Shown one piece after another: positions 18,936-28,149 of a stretch of DNA of 64,000 nt. A program made the position numbers and the translations under genes. This DNA is from Pontibacter anaerobius (GTDB taxonomy: Bacteria > Bacteroidota > Bacteroidia > Cytophagales > Hymenobacteraceae). Within the stretch, counting starts at the first letter, position 1. Every line of letters begins with the position of its first letter. The notes beneath the pieces were generated by a model. The model had not been told where the DNA came from. It did not search any database and saw only the letters and a list, made by a program, of their open reading frames with translations. The DNA lies in NCBI RefSeq assembly GCF_026241195.1, contig NZ_JAPFQO010000006.1:248001-312000 (forward strand), given 5' to 3'.

Positions 18936-18993
18936 CCCCTCCTTAGACTATCGAGAACGCGAGTTCGAAGGTAGCGAGTGTAGCTCTGAGGGG
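18936..18993 (+). ncRNA. GNRA-loop hairpin module, instance a
   Basis: Outer helix CCCCTC (18936-18941) with GAGGGG (18988-18993), AGA with TCT, then CTATC (18948-18952) with GGTAG (18970-18974), then GAAC (18955-18958) with GTTC (18963-18966) closed by GCGA. A GA/GAA internal loop sits between the two inner helices. Compare 36501-36558, 19026-19082 and 57844-57902. Whether it is transcribed is unknown. Confidence 0.5.
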
Positions 18994-19025
18994 TAGGGGT
19001 GGTTAGATAGTCGATCACTGAAATT

Positions 19026-19082
19026 CCCCTCTCGGGACTAGCCAACACGTGAGTTTTGAGCTAGCGAGCGTAGCTCTAGGGG
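19026..19082 (+). ncRNA. GNRA-loop hairpin module, instance b
   Basis: Outer CCCCT (19026-19030) with AGGGG (19078-19082), CTAGC (19038-19042) with GCTAG (19060-19064), and CAACAC (19043-19048) with GTTTTG (19053-19058, one mismatch) closed by GTGA. Same architecture as instance a with different stem bases, that is, paired changes. Confidence 0.5.
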
Positions 19083-19367
19083 TCGAATAATCGTTCCCTA
19101 GCACTAATCTTACATCAAGGAAGAGCTTAATCGCCTACAGAACCCAACCTGATGCCTGCAGCCTCAGTGAAGCCGGAGACTTCACACTGGGTAGGACACG
19201 AATCTGGAGACTCGAGACAGAAATAAACGGCGTGTTGCAGGAAAATCCTGTCCATCCCGGGGGTAGGGGCCCTCTTAAAAATCCTGTAAATCCTGATCCA
19301 GATCTTTATTCGGTAATGAGTTGGCGATGACAATCTTCAACCTTTTTAAGAAATGCGCGAGTTCACG

Positions 19368-20312
19368 CTACCTGCTACAACCACCACAGCTGCGCTCCAC
19401 CGGCTCGCCCTGGTAGTGCTTTTCGAAAAACTCATCGCACCAGAGGCAGATATTCTTGAGCTGTGCGATGCGCTCCCTGGCGTGGGTTTCGGAGACTCCT
19501 ATACTTTCACCCATTTGCAGCGGGTTGCCCTCGTTTATCTTTTGCCATATTGCTGATTTGGACACGCGCTGCAACACATCGGCTACCTTTTCGGTACGGG
19601 CATCACCAAGGGGAATTTTGGTGCCGGGGCAGCAGGGGTTTATCTTCCAGAGCTGTATCGAGATCTCCTGCGGGATGTTTTCTGCTCCGGTTAAAAATCC
19701 TTTGCCTCCCGAGAGGATGGCACAGAAGTTATGCTCCGGGTCCTGTTTCCAGATACCTTTTTCGTAGGCGCGGCCCCTTGCCCAGTTGCCACCCAGCCAC
19801 ATATCGATGGTAGCGCCCCAGTAGCCCCAGCTGGCTTTATGTTTGGTGATATAGGTGTCTTTTTCGATGAGCGGGTCTTTGTCGTCGCCGTTCACGCCGC
19901 GGCTGGCGAAGAGCTCAGCCAGCTCCATCAGGCGCGCTCCGGCATGTTTGTGATAACGGTCTATGCTGGAGATATCGAAGCGGGTGATGCCTTTCTCCAA
20001 AAGCGTGTCCAGGATCTCAGCGTTCAGCAGATCACCGTTGGTTTGCAGCATAATTTGCACGCGGCCCTGGTAGCGTTGCTGCAGGCGGTCAAGTATAGCG
20101 TAGAGCAGCTTTTTATCAGCTAGTGGCTCACCACCGGAAAGTATAAGGCGGTCCATGCTAGCAGGCAGGTTGGCAATAATGGCCATGCAATCCGCCTCGG
20201 AAATGCGTTCGCCCCTCGGGCCGGAGTTGTTGTAGCAGTGGTCGCACTCGTCGTTGCAAAGCTGCGTGAACACCCAGTAAACGGATTCGATATGGTTGAA
20301 GTCTTGGGTCAT
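19368..20312 (-). CDS. Radical SAM enzyme, last gene of ABC transporter operon
   Basis: 314-residue radical SAM protein. The cluster motif is CNDECDHC (CxxxCxxC, near residues 19-26), the SAM-binding GGEP motif is LSGGEPLAD, and the C-terminal third has further Cys groups (NPCCPG, CLWCDEF, CGGCSR) that could hold an auxiliary 4Fe-4S cluster of SPASM/twitch type. The reaction cannot be told from sequence. Its start overlaps the ABC ATPase stop by four bases (20309-20312), so it is translationally coupled to the importer. That coupling suggests it acts on, or senses the fate of, the imported compound, or makes a small molecule related to it. Confidence 0.85.
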   Translation of the reverse strand: MTQDFNHIESVYWVFTQLCNDECDHCYNNSGPRGERISEADCMAIIANLPASMDRLILSGGEPLADKKLLYAILDRLQQRYQGRVQIMLQTNGDLLNAEILDTLLEKGITRFDISSIDRYHKHAGARLMELAELFASRGVNGDDKDPLIEKDTYITKHKASWGYWGATIDMWLGGNWARGRAYEKGIWKQDPEHNFCAILSGGKGFLTGAENIPQEISIQLWKINPCCPGTKIPLGDARTEKVADVLQRVSKSAIWQKINEGNPLQMGESIGVSETHARERIAQLKNICLWCDEFFEKHYQGEPVERSCGGCSR

Positions 20313-21040
20313 GGTAGGTTGGTAATCTTGTGGTTGATGGAGTTCCAGAAAGCCAGCTCGTCGCGCACGCCTGTGGTCGGGTCTTCCATAAAAGCCTCCC
20401 CGGAAGTATAGATCCGCAGTTTTCCGGCTGCCATGTAAGCAAACCGATCCCCGATGAGCAGGGCCTCCTTCACGTCGTGCGTCACAAAGAGGGCGGTGAT
20501 GCTGTACTTTCTGGCCAGCCGCAGAAACAGCTGCTGCATGCTGGCGCGGGTCTGGGCATCCAGGCTGGCGAAGGGCTCATCCAGGAGCAGCACGCGCGGC
20601 AGAAAGATGATGGCGCGCCCAAAGGCCACCCGCTGCCGCTGCCCACCCGAGAGCTGCGCCGGCTTTTTCTGTGCGTGCTCCTGCAGTTCCAACTCCTGCA
20701 GCATGCGCTCGACCTTCGCCTGCACTTCAGCCTCTTTCCGAACACGCAAACCATAGGCAATGTTCTCAAACACGCTCAGGTGCGGGAACAGCAGTGGCTC
20801 CTGGGAAAGGTACACCATCTCACGGTTGCGCGGTGGCGCGGCCTCCATACTTGCGCCGGCCCAGTTTATACTTCCGGCATCCGGCACTAGCAGTCCGGCC
20901 ACGGTTTTAAGCAGGGTGGTTTTGCCGCAGCCCGAGCGCCCCAGCACCGCCAGCACCTGCCCCAGCGGCAGCTCCAGCGTCACCTGATGTAGCACGGTGT
21001 GCGTGTGGTAGGTCTTGTGTAAGTTCTCAATCGTAAGCAT
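20309..21040 (-). CDS. ABC transporter ATP-binding protein (YnjD-like)
   Basis: 243-residue ATPase that powers the importer. Visible motifs: Walker A GRSGCGKTT (about 33-41), signature LSGGQRQR, Walker B VLLLDEPFASLDAQ and the switch His in FVTHDVKEA. Closest in style to the spermidine/thiamine/iron and YnjD group. Start ATG 21040 overlaps the stop of the upstream permease gene by one base. Confidence 0.93.
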   Translation of the reverse strand: MLTIENLHKTYHTHTVLHQVTLELPLGQVLAVLGRSGCGKTTLLKTVAGLLVPDAGSINWAGASMEAAPPRNREMVYLSQEPLLFPHLSVFENIAYGLRVRKEAEVQAKVERMLQELELQEHAQKKPAQLSGGQRQRVAFGRAIIFLPRVLLLDEPFASLDAQTRASMQQLFLRLARKYSITALFVTHDVKEALLIGDRFAYMAAGKLRIYTSGEAFMEDPTTGVRDELAFWNSINHKITNLP

Positions 21041-21801
21041 CAGATTCCTCTAAATATAAATTTCTTATTGGTCCACAGCAGCAGGGCAGGGGGTAGCATG
21101 ATTAGTAGCGAAGCCAGCGCCGCATGGGAGCTATTCGCCTCGTTCACATACTTGAACACCAGGATCGGGAGCGTTTTCACCTTGCCTACCCCGATGAACT
21201 GCGTCAGCCCATACTCAAACCAGGAGATGAGAAAAGTCTGGAAGAAGCAGATGAGCAGCAGCGGCCTGGCCAGCGGCAAAAGCACCTTCTGTAAAGTATA
21301 AACAGCAGTCGCGCCCAATGTTTGCGACTGCTGCTCGAGTTGCAGCACCTCGTGGCTCCAGAAGCTCTGGAAAAAGATCACGGCAAACGGAAAAGCAAGT
21401 ATGAGCTGGCCCAGCAGCACCCCGATCACCTCGCCGCTCATCCCGGTTAAAAGAAAAAAGCGCTGCACCAGAATGGCCAGCACCACCGGCGAGAGCACAA
21501 AAGGCCAGTAAGCCAGCAGCAGCCAGCGGTTTTTATACTTTGCCCGGGCAATCTCCCTGCTGATGACAAATCCGGCCACCGTGGAAAGTATAGCCACCCC
21601 CAAACCAAGTATAACCGAAAGCAATAGGCTTACCTGCAGCTCACTTTGGCCCGCCAGCAGCTCCTGCCAGTTGGCCAGCGTAAAGCGCTGCGGCAAAACG
21701 CTCGGGTAAAACCAGGCCTGCCCCACCGATAGCATCCCGAAGAACAGGAAGGGCAGCAGAATGGCCGTGGCAAGTATGGCGGTGAGGATTTTCCTACCCA
21801 T
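21040..21801 (-). CDS. ABC transporter permease 2 (YnjC C-terminal half-like)
   Basis: 253-residue inner-membrane permease with about six helices and the ATPase-contact loop region around QQSQTLGATAVYTLQKVLLPLARP (motif LGATA...LPLARP, the EAA loop). In E. coli the related YnjC permease is one long two-domain chain; here the two halves are separate genes. It overlaps the preceding permease by eight bases and touches the following ATPase gene. Confidence 0.9.
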   Translation of the reverse strand: MGRKILTAILATAILLPFLFFGMLSVGQAWFYPSVLPQRFTLANWQELLAGQSELQVSLLLSVILGLGVAILSTVAGFVISREIARAKYKNRWLLLAYWPFVLSPVVLAILVQRFFLLTGMSGEVIGVLLGQLILAFPFAVIFFQSFWSHEVLQLEQQSQTLGATAVYTLQKVLLPLARPLLLICFFQTFLISWFEYGLTQFIGVGKVKTLPILVFKYVNEANSSHAALASLLIMLPPALLLWTNKKFIFRGI

Positions 21802-22660
21802 GGCGCTGCAGTTTTTTTAAGCTGATGGAAAGCAGGAGCAACACAAAAAGCGTAAATGCCACGCTGATGGCATAGCCCTGCGGGATGTCGAGCAGGTTGA
21901 AGCGATGGAATTTCTGCACCGCCAGCACCGACACCATCTGGTGCTGCTGACTTCCGATGAGCAGCGGCACCTCGTAAGACCCCAGCACAAAAATGAAGTA
22001 TAGCAGGAGGTTCGGGGCGGCCGTTGTAAGAATGGTAGGGATGGCAATGCGCCTCACGAAATGGGATTGGCCTGCCCCCAGGTTCTCCGACACCTGCTGC
22101 AGCTGATCCAGGTTTTGCTCCCGGTAAATGGCATGGAACAGCAGCGTGAGGAATGGCACGGCCATCAGCACATGCGCCAGTATGATCCCGAAGCCCCAGG
22201 AATCGTGCACCAGGCTGGGGAAGTCCTGCAGGTCCGCTATCCACCCCAGGCCAAACACCACCCGCGAGGCCAGCCCGGATTTGGTGAGCAGCTGAAACAC
22301 TAAGAAGCCCATCACCAGCGCCGGAATGGTGAGCGGCAAGTATAAAAGGTAACTCATCGCACCTTGGCGGAGGCTTTTCTTAAAGTATAAAGTCAGGAAA
22401 AGGGCGGCCGAGGTGGCAACCAGAATGGCAGACAGTGCGATGTATACGCTGTAGGCCAGCGCGTGCAGAAACGCCCCGCTGGCCAGCACATCCTGCCAGT
22501 GCTGCAGGGTGAAGCCGCTGCTCAGCGCGCCCGCCAGCCCGAGGCTGTACGCCAGGCCATAGAGCAAGCCGCCCACTACTGGCAGCACCGCCAACAGCAG
22601 GAAAACACTGCGCAGGTATAGCTTTCTCTTACTCAATAACCTCAGTTCTGAAATCGTCAT
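21794..22660 (-). CDS. ABC transporter permease 1
   Basis: 288-residue permease with about six membrane helices (first at about 15-38) and the EAA-type loop SENLGAGQSHFVRRIAIPTI. Partner of the next permease. Its ATG 22660 lies 32 bases inside the end of the substrate-binding-protein gene, an unusually long overlap; no later ATG near the N-terminus gives a full first helix, though a TTG at 22636 is possible. The arrangement implies tight coupled translation. Confidence 0.9.
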   Translation of the reverse strand: MTISELRLLSKRKLYLRSVFLLLAVLPVVGGLLYGLAYSLGLAGALSSGFTLQHWQDVLASGAFLHALAYSVYIALSAILVATSAALFLTLYFKKSLRQGAMSYLLYLPLTIPALVMGFLVFQLLTKSGLASRVVFGLGWIADLQDFPSLVHDSWGFGIILAHVLMAVPFLTLLFHAIYREQNLDQLQQVSENLGAGQSHFVRRIAIPTILTTAAPNLLLYFIFVLGSYEVPLLIGSQQHQMVSVLAVQKFHRFNLLDIPQGYAISVAFTLFVLLLLSISLKKLQRHG

Positions 22661-23840
22661 ACAATCGGATCATGTAATCCGGGGCCAACTCCTCAAAGGC
22701 GCTGTTTTGGATGCTGCTGCGGTCAGGGGCGTGCTGGCGGGCAGGGATGTTTTGGAACCTCTTTTTCCAATCTGCAGGTAGCTTTTCAATATCCAGTACG
22801 GTGCCGTCGCCCCATACTTTGGGGCTGGCTTTGCGGTACTGCGCCTCCGGCGACTGCAGGAAATTGATGACCACCAGCGCCCCCGGTAAGTTGCCGGTAT
22901 TTTTCAGGATGCCCAGGTAGTGCGTGTTCTGGATCGTGCCCGGCTCCGGCACGTAAGCCCTGGAGTTCTCCGGAAAAACACCCTGAAGAATCTTGTTGTC
23001 CACCTCGCTGTCGTTGTTGCTGAAGGTAAAGTTTACCTCGCCATTGGCGTAGAGCTGGTGCAGCTGCGAAAGCGTGGCCGGAAAAGTCTCCCCTTTCTTC
23101 CAAAAGTATGGCTTCAGTGTGTTGAGCTTCTGCCAGAGCTGTTGGCTATACTTTTCATACTTGGCTTCATCAAACGCACCGGCTAGTTCTCCTTTCCCAG
23201 CCAAGGCGATCATCCAGGATTTTAGCAAAGTCATGCCGGTAAACTCGTTGGGGATGGTGAAAGTGCCGGGGTTTTCTTTAATGTAGGTCTCCAGCTCCTC
23301 AAAAGAAGCAGGCGGATTTTGTACTCTATCCGCATTGTAGATGAAGGCCAGCTGCACATTGCCCCAGGGCGCTTCCATGCCCTTCACCGGCTGCTGAAAA
23401 TCCTGGGCGATGAAAGGGTTCTGCCAGTTCACGTACTGGTTGTTGGGTAGCAGGTTGGTGAATGGCCCGTAAAGCGCATCGAGCTGGCGCAGTTGGTAAA
23501 AAGTCTCCCCGTTGATCCAGGCCACGTCCATCTCTCCGGTTTCTTTGCCGGTTTCCTTCTCACCCAAAGCCAGCCCCACAATGTCCTTGCCCTGCCCGGA
23601 GGAAATGTTCAGGGTGATGCCGTACTGCACCTGCAGTTGCGGTTTCACATAGTCCTGCATGTACTTGTTGATGAGCGGGTCGCCCTGCCACATCATCATC
23701 TCCACAGTGGTGCCTCTGGCGGCCTGCTCTATACTTGCCCACTCGGCCTGCTGCACGTTTAGTTGTTCTGGCCGATCGCTGTTTTCGCAACCGCTAAGCA
23801 GGAGGGTGAGGAGTAGTAAAAGTATACTTGTGTGTTTCAT
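22629..23840 (-). CDS. ABC substrate-binding lipoprotein (YnjB-like)
   Basis: 403-residue periplasmic or membrane-tethered binding protein with a lipoprotein signal (LLLLLTLLLSGC, Cys near 18). The core reads like E. coli YnjB and related iron/thiamine/spermidine-type binding proteins: MWQGDPLINKYMQ, the VAWINGETFYQL strand and EAPWGNVQLAFIYN. The substrate of YnjB relatives is not established. First gene of the five-gene operon 23840 to 19368; the upstream gap to the TonB receptor (262 bases) contains palindromic repeats. Confidence 0.88.
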   Translation of the reverse strand: MKHTSILLLLLTLLLSGCENSDRPEQLNVQQAEWASIEQAARGTTVEMMMWQGDPLINKYMQDYVKPQLQVQYGITLNISSGQGKDIVGLALGEKETGKETGEMDVAWINGETFYQLRQLDALYGPFTNLLPNNQYVNWQNPFIAQDFQQPVKGMEAPWGNVQLAFIYNADRVQNPPASFEELETYIKENPGTFTIPNEFTGMTLLKSWMIALAGKGELAGAFDEAKYEKYSQQLWQKLNTLKPYFWKKGETFPATLSQLHQLYANGEVNFTFSNNDSEVDNKILQGVFPENSRAYVPEPGTIQNTHYLGILKNTGNLPGALVVINFLQSPEAQYRKASPKVWGDGTVLDIEKLPADWKKRFQNIPARQHAPDRSSIQNSAFEELAPDYMIRLYDDFRTEVIE

Positions 23841-23954
23841 GGTTTTACTCTTTTCTGCCGCAAGTTTAGCGTGAGCGTAACTTGTGGCTGTGCATGGGGC
23901 AAGTTTTCAAATGCGTTTCTCAAGTAAGTATAGCTGCTGTAAACTGCCATCCAT

Positions 23955-24051
23955 GGCGCAAGCGTCCTCGCTTGTGCCCGGCTATTTTTGGGCCTCTGGC
24001 CCAGTTGAGTTGCAAACTCAACACCATCGTAAGCCACAAGTTGAAAACTTG
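23955..24051. repeat. Cluster of four short palindromes
   Basis: Between the TonB receptor and the ABC operon: GGCGCAAGCG/CGCTTGTGCC around TCCT (23955-23978, one mismatch), GGGCC-TCT-GGCCC (23990-24002), GTTGAGTT-GCA-AACTCAAC (24004-24022) and CAAGTT-GAA-AACTTG (24037-24051). The same series occurs inverted and altered at 45.2 kb and in part at 58.3 kb. Confidence 0.75.
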
Positions 24052-24102
24052 CGGCAGAGAAATGCGCTGCTCATCTGTTAATTCAACTTTCTAACTTTTT
24101 AA

Positions 24103-27100
24103 CTAAAAAATATACCTTACCCCAAACTGAAACTGCCGTGGCGGGGCTGCGTTTCTCCGCACCAACAGGCCGCTGCTGGCCGGCCCCGCCTGTATCTGGT
24201 TGCTCTGGGTGGCGTTGTTGCTGTAACCGCTCAGGTTCTCGGCGTTGAACAGGTTAAACACATCGGCGCGGATTTCCAGGCCATTTTCTCTATCCGCCCC
24301 GAAAGGTATGAAATACTGCACGCTTGTATCGAAGGTGTTGGACCAAGGCAAGCGGTCGGAATTGCGTCCCTCGCCGGGGTGACGGTCCGAGTTGCCCACG
24401 TAGGCATCCCCGAAAGCGGAGCCGTCGCCGTTCAGGTCGTTGGTAAAGATTGGGTTGCCGCTGGCATCTAATACCGGACTTCCATCACGGTTTACCACTT
24501 TATACTTTGCGGCATCCGGGATGCGGTTGACGGGCTGGCCGCTCTGCAGCAACGCCGTCACCGTCAGCGTCAGGTTTTGCAGCGGGTAGTAGTTGTAAAT
24601 GGCGTTGATAACGTGGCGGCGGTCGTTGATGCTCGGCCCCCACTCGGCCTCAAAGTTGTTGGCATCCATCGCCCGGAAATTGATGTCCTCGGTATTGTTC
24701 TCCAGGTAAGACAAAGTATAAATCAGGCGATAGGAGAACTGATCGTCGGCTTTGTCCTTCTGCAGGTTGAAGCTGGCAGCGTAGTAATTGCTCTTTCCCT
24801 TCGTTTCGGTCATCACCAGATTGCGCGCCACGCCCTCCACTCGCTCCCCATCAATGATGGCATAGTCCCCATAGATCGGCAGTGGCCGCGTCTCGTCGGC
24901 CCAGGCGCTGCTGCGGGCGATGCCTTCCTGCAGGCTGCGGTCGTAGTCCCAGGCGGCGGGGGCGTTCAGGTTAACGGTGCGGAACAGGTTGCGGCCTCGG
25001 TTATACACCAGGTCCATGTAAAACAGCTTGTTCGTGGCCATCTGCAGCTGGTAGCCCAGCGAGAACTGCTGCGTGTAAGGGTTGTCGTAGCCGTTGGGGT
25101 TGAGGATACGCCGCTCGTTGCTGAACAGGTTGCGCTGCCCTGCAAAGCTCTCCACCGGGGGCCCCTGCAGGTAGCCGTAGGGTAGACCCGCGTTGTTGCT
25201 CTGACCCACCGTCAGGTTGCCGTTGAAAGTCACCTGGTCCAGGCTGGTGCCAGCCGGTAAAATCCCCTGCTCCACAAAGTATGAAAGCTGTTTCTTGAAG
25301 GCCTCGGAGTTGTTGTTCTGCTGCAGGGCGTCGCTGTAAATGGCGTACAAAACCTTATCATAAAACAAACCAAAGCCACCCCGGACGGAGCTGTTTGGCG
25401 TGAGCTGGTAGTTAAAGCTCAGGCGCGGGGCCAGGTTGTTATAATCGCCGTTATCGCTGCCGCCACCTTTGGATAGGTTATCGTAGTCGTAGCGCAGGCC
25501 GAGGGTCAGGTTGAGGCGGTCGGTAGCCTGGAGTTGATCCTCAAAGTAGAGGCTGTAAATGTTCTGCCGCTTGCCAAACGAAGTCGGGCGCAGTTCCACG
25601 GCGTAATTCGTCACCAAAGCATCCGCAGGAATATCGTTTATACTTAGGCTCGTGCCCGGGTTGGCTGCGCGGAGGTCATCCAGCTGCGCCTGCGTGAGCT
25701 GCACACGGTAGCTGCCGTTGGGGTTGCCGCCGCCAAACAGTTCGTGGTCGGTGCTCAGGAACTCAGCACCGGCTTTAAAGGTATGGCTGCCCTGGCTCCA
25801 GGTGGCTTTCTGCTGCGCCTGCAGGGTGTGCTGTATACTTTCGAAGGCGTAGCCTGGGTGGCCCAGCACGGCCACTGTCTCCCCGGTAGGTCCGGCCACC
25901 GCCACATCGGGACTGGTAGGGTTGTCGGGGGCGGCATAATCCCAGCGGAAGCGGGCGTACTGCAGGTTGGTCTCCAGCGTCAGGTTGCCGGAAGTATACA
26001 CGTTGGTACTGGCCAGGTTGAGCGAGTTGCGCACCTGGTCGCTGGCCGATGACGGGAAATTAAGCCCTCCCGTTAAGCCGCCGGCCTGCCGCCCGATGCC
26101 CACAACGCCCACATTTGCCCGGATAGCTGAGTGGAAGCGGTCGCTCCAATAGTGGTCTATCTTACCGGAGAGGTAGTTGAAGTAGTTCTTGCCCCGCACC
26201 GTCTCGCTCACACCCAAAGCCGGACTGCTCAGCAGGTTATCCTTCTGGTCGGTGGTATGCTCGTAGTTGAGGTAGTAAAACGTCTGTCCTTTGATGATGG
26301 GACCGCCCACGCCGAAGCCCGCCTGGTACCGCTGAAAACCGTCCTTCACCTGGTTACCCGACAGATCGCGCTGGGCGTAGGGGGAGGAGGCGTCGAGGAA
26401 ACCGGGGCGTGTGAGGAAAAAAGCCTCGCCCTGCAGCTCGTTGCTGCCGGAGCGCGAGGTGATGTTGATGATACCATTGCCAGTGTTGCCGAACTCAACG
26501 GAGTAGTTGTTCGTCAGCACCGACACGTTCTGCACGAAGCCAACAGGCGTGTTGAAGCGCGTTCCGCCCAGGAACTGCTCGTTGTTGTCGAGGCCATCGA
26601 TCAGGTAGTTGTTGAACAGGGAGTTAGCACCGTTTATACTTACATTGGGAGCCTCCGGGAAAAAGCCCGTGGCCTGCGTCACGTTGGGCAGCCGGAACAG
26701 CACCCTGGACACATCACGGCCTTCCACCGGCATTTCCCTGATCTCCGAAATCCGCATCTCCGACGACACCTCGGCATTGTATAGGTTGATGCGGGTGGCG
26801 CTGGGGGCATACACCGTTATTCCCTGCAGATCCACCTCCCGCCGGAAGGGCAGCACCAGCGTTACGGTGCGTTTAAAATTTGACCGCAGTGTGACTGGCT
26901 CCGAAGACACAAAAGTATAAGTCTCGTTCTCCGCGGAAAGCAAAGTATAGCTGCCGGCGGTATTCAGACCGCTGAACGTGGCGATGCCCTTGCTGTTGGT
27001 GGTGCGGGTGGCGCTGAAGCCAATCGCCTCATTAATGGCTGAAATCTGCACATCCGCTACTGGCTCCAGTTTCGGGTTCAGCACCGTTACTTCTATCGCC

Positions 27101-27162
27101 CCTTGCGCAAACGCAGCAGCCATGGGCAGTAAGTACCCAAGTGTGAGTAAAAGAAATCGCAT
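24103..27162 (-). CDS. Oar-like TonB-dependent outer membrane receptor
   Basis: 1,019-residue receptor with signal peptide (LLLTLGYLLPMAAAFAQG), an N-terminal carboxypeptidase-regulatory-like domain (about 20-105), plug domain (about 115-240, including the NNYLIDGLDNNEQ region), and a long beta-barrel ending in RYIF with a terminal aromatic. It resembles the Oar group, not SusC: no SusD follows and the signature after the beta-sandwich differs. Same strand as the ABC operon downstream and DUF2064 gene upstream, so it may bring the ABC substrate through the outer membrane; this is inference. Confidence 0.9.
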   Translation of the reverse strand: MRFLLLTLGYLLPMAAAFAQGAIEVTVLNPKLEPVADVQISAINEAIGFSATRTTNSKGIATFSGLNTAGSYTLLSAENETYTFVSSEPVTLRSNFKRTVTLVLPFRREVDLQGITVYAPSATRINLYNAEVSSEMRISEIREMPVEGRDVSRVLFRLPNVTQATGFFPEAPNVSINGANSLFNNYLIDGLDNNEQFLGGTRFNTPVGFVQNVSVLTNNYSVEFGNTGNGIINITSRSGSNELQGEAFFLTRPGFLDASSPYAQRDLSGNQVKDGFQRYQAGFGVGGPIIKGQTFYYLNYEHTTDQKDNLLSSPALGVSETVRGKNYFNYLSGKIDHYWSDRFHSAIRANVGVVGIGRQAGGLTGGLNFPSSASDQVRNSLNLASTNVYTSGNLTLETNLQYARFRWDYAAPDNPTSPDVAVAGPTGETVAVLGHPGYAFESIQHTLQAQQKATWSQGSHTFKAGAEFLSTDHELFGGGNPNGSYRVQLTQAQLDDLRAANPGTSLSINDIPADALVTNYAVELRPTSFGKRQNIYSLYFEDQLQATDRLNLTLGLRYDYDNLSKGGGSDNGDYNNLAPRLSFNYQLTPNSSVRGGFGLFYDKVLYAIYSDALQQNNNSEAFKKQLSYFVEQGILPAGTSLDQVTFNGNLTVGQSNNAGLPYGYLQGPPVESFAGQRNLFSNERRILNPNGYDNPYTQQFSLGYQLQMATNKLFYMDLVYNRGRNLFRTVNLNAPAAWDYDRSLQEGIARSSAWADETRPLPIYGDYAIIDGERVEGVARNLVMTETKGKSNYYAASFNLQKDKADDQFSYRLIYTLSYLENNTEDINFRAMDANNFEAEWGPSINDRRHVINAIYNYYPLQNLTLTVTALLQSGQPVNRIPDAAKYKVVNRDGSPVLDASGNPIFTNDLNGDGSAFGDAYVGNSDRHPGEGRNSDRLPWSNTFDTSVQYFIPFGADRENGLEIRADVFNLFNAENLSGYSNNATQSNQIQAGPASSGLLVRRNAAPPRQFQFGVRYIF

Positions 27163-27263
27163 GTAAATTAGTAGCCTTGTTAGCTGATGAAGTAAAAAAA
27201 GGCAGTGCAGCCCGAAGTATAAAGTATACCTGAGCGCCTTTAGCCTTTAATGTCTGTGAAGGA

Positions 27264-27950
27264 TCAGCTAAGGGGAGGGCCACGCAAACTAGTGGCAGCA
27301 GGTATAGCCTGTGGTGTGCAGGAAGTATAAAGTATAACGTACGGCCTGAAGGAAAGCAGCAGGTTACGTAGCCAGTCGGAGAAACTACCCAACTCACGCT
27401 GGGCACTCAGGGCCATCACATCCCCGGCGGTGTCAGCATCGGCAAGTATGGGGGCAAGTATGGCTGTGGCGGCAGCGGCCGTTTGCTGGCAGAGCTCCTC
27501 AAAAACCAGCGGGGTGTTCCAGGTGATGGCCGAGAAATCGAGTTGCGGCAAAGTATGGCGGTGCATGCCCATCAGGTAAACGCCGCCGTCGGTTGCCTGC
27601 CCGAACACGAAATCCTGCCGCTGCAGCGCATCGGCAGCGGACAACAGGGTGGCCGGTGTCAGGCCCGGGGTGTCGTTGCCCAGGCAGATCACTTTCTCGT
27701 AACCCTGTGCAAAGGCCTGTCGGAACGCGTGCTGCAGTCGCTCTCCAAATGAACTGCCCTGCTGCCTGGAAGAGTCGATAAGGAGGAGCGGAAGCCCTGC
27801 CTGTTGCACCAGGTCCCGGCTGCGTTTGATCAAGCCGATGGCAATAGCCTCGCTTTTGCGGCGACTACGGCAGAAGCGTTTTGCCTGCGCCTCCTCGGCA
27901 GAGGTGCGGGTGAAGAGTAAAACGGCGGTATGTGCGTAGGCAGACTTCAC
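27264..27950 (-). CDS. DUF2064 nucleotidyl/glycosyltransferase-like protein
   Basis: 228 residues. The core FGERLQHAFRQAFAQGYEKVICLGNDTPGLTP (motif CLGNDTPGL) and QATDGGVYLMGM matches DUF2064, a GT-A-fold family sometimes annotated as arsenosugar glycosyltransferase. The N-terminal strand (AVLLFTRTSAEEAQAKRF) is where these proteins bind the nucleotide sugar. The last 40 residues are proline- and serine-rich and look unlike the family, perhaps a read-on tail. Minus strand, 101 bases before the TonB receptor start, divergent from the flavoprotein gene. Activity unproven. Confidence 0.8.
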   Translation of the reverse strand: MKSAYAHTAVLLFTRTSAEEAQAKRFCRSRRKSEAIAIGLIKRSRDLVQQAGLPLLLIDSSRQQGSSFGERLQHAFRQAFAQGYEKVICLGNDTPGLTPATLLSAADALQRQDFVFGQATDGGVYLMGMHRHTLPQLDFSAITWNTPLVFEELCQQTAAAATAILAPILADADTAGDVMALSAQRELGSFSDWLRNLLLSFRPYVILYTSCTPQAIPAATSLRGPPLS

Positions 27951-28149
27951 TTCTATACTTTACACAAATATCCGTTAATTGTTCAGAATTTCCGATTTAG
28001 CCAGCAACTTCCTTTTTGCACCCTTTTGCCGATGGTTGGTAGCCTTTTGTCGGAAAGGTGTAGGCGCATCCGTAAAATGGAGGTAAATTTGACCACATCA
28101 ATAATAGACAACCACGAGCTTGCTAGCGTAAACAGGAGTAGGCAATTGC

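Larger units (their letters stand above)
18540..19367 (+). repeat. Mosaic intergenic element, copy 1
   Basis: 828 bases without a credible gene. From 18614 to about 19090 it carries, in order, modules also found at 36.0-36.6 kb and, inverted, at 57.8-58.4 kb: a GCxxCTGCTTTC...CAAGCTATCC block (18614-18680), a block with the palindrome CCCTCC-AGCCCG-GGAGGG (18701-18744), a CCCCTC...GAGGGG hairpin followed by AGGGGTGGG (from 18839), and two longer hairpins at 18936-18993 and 19026-19082. The remainder holds the inverted repeat GTGAAG...CTTCAC (19167-19185) and decayed short repeats of the form AATCCTGT around 19240-19310. No transposase or tRNA is visible. Confidence 0.8.
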
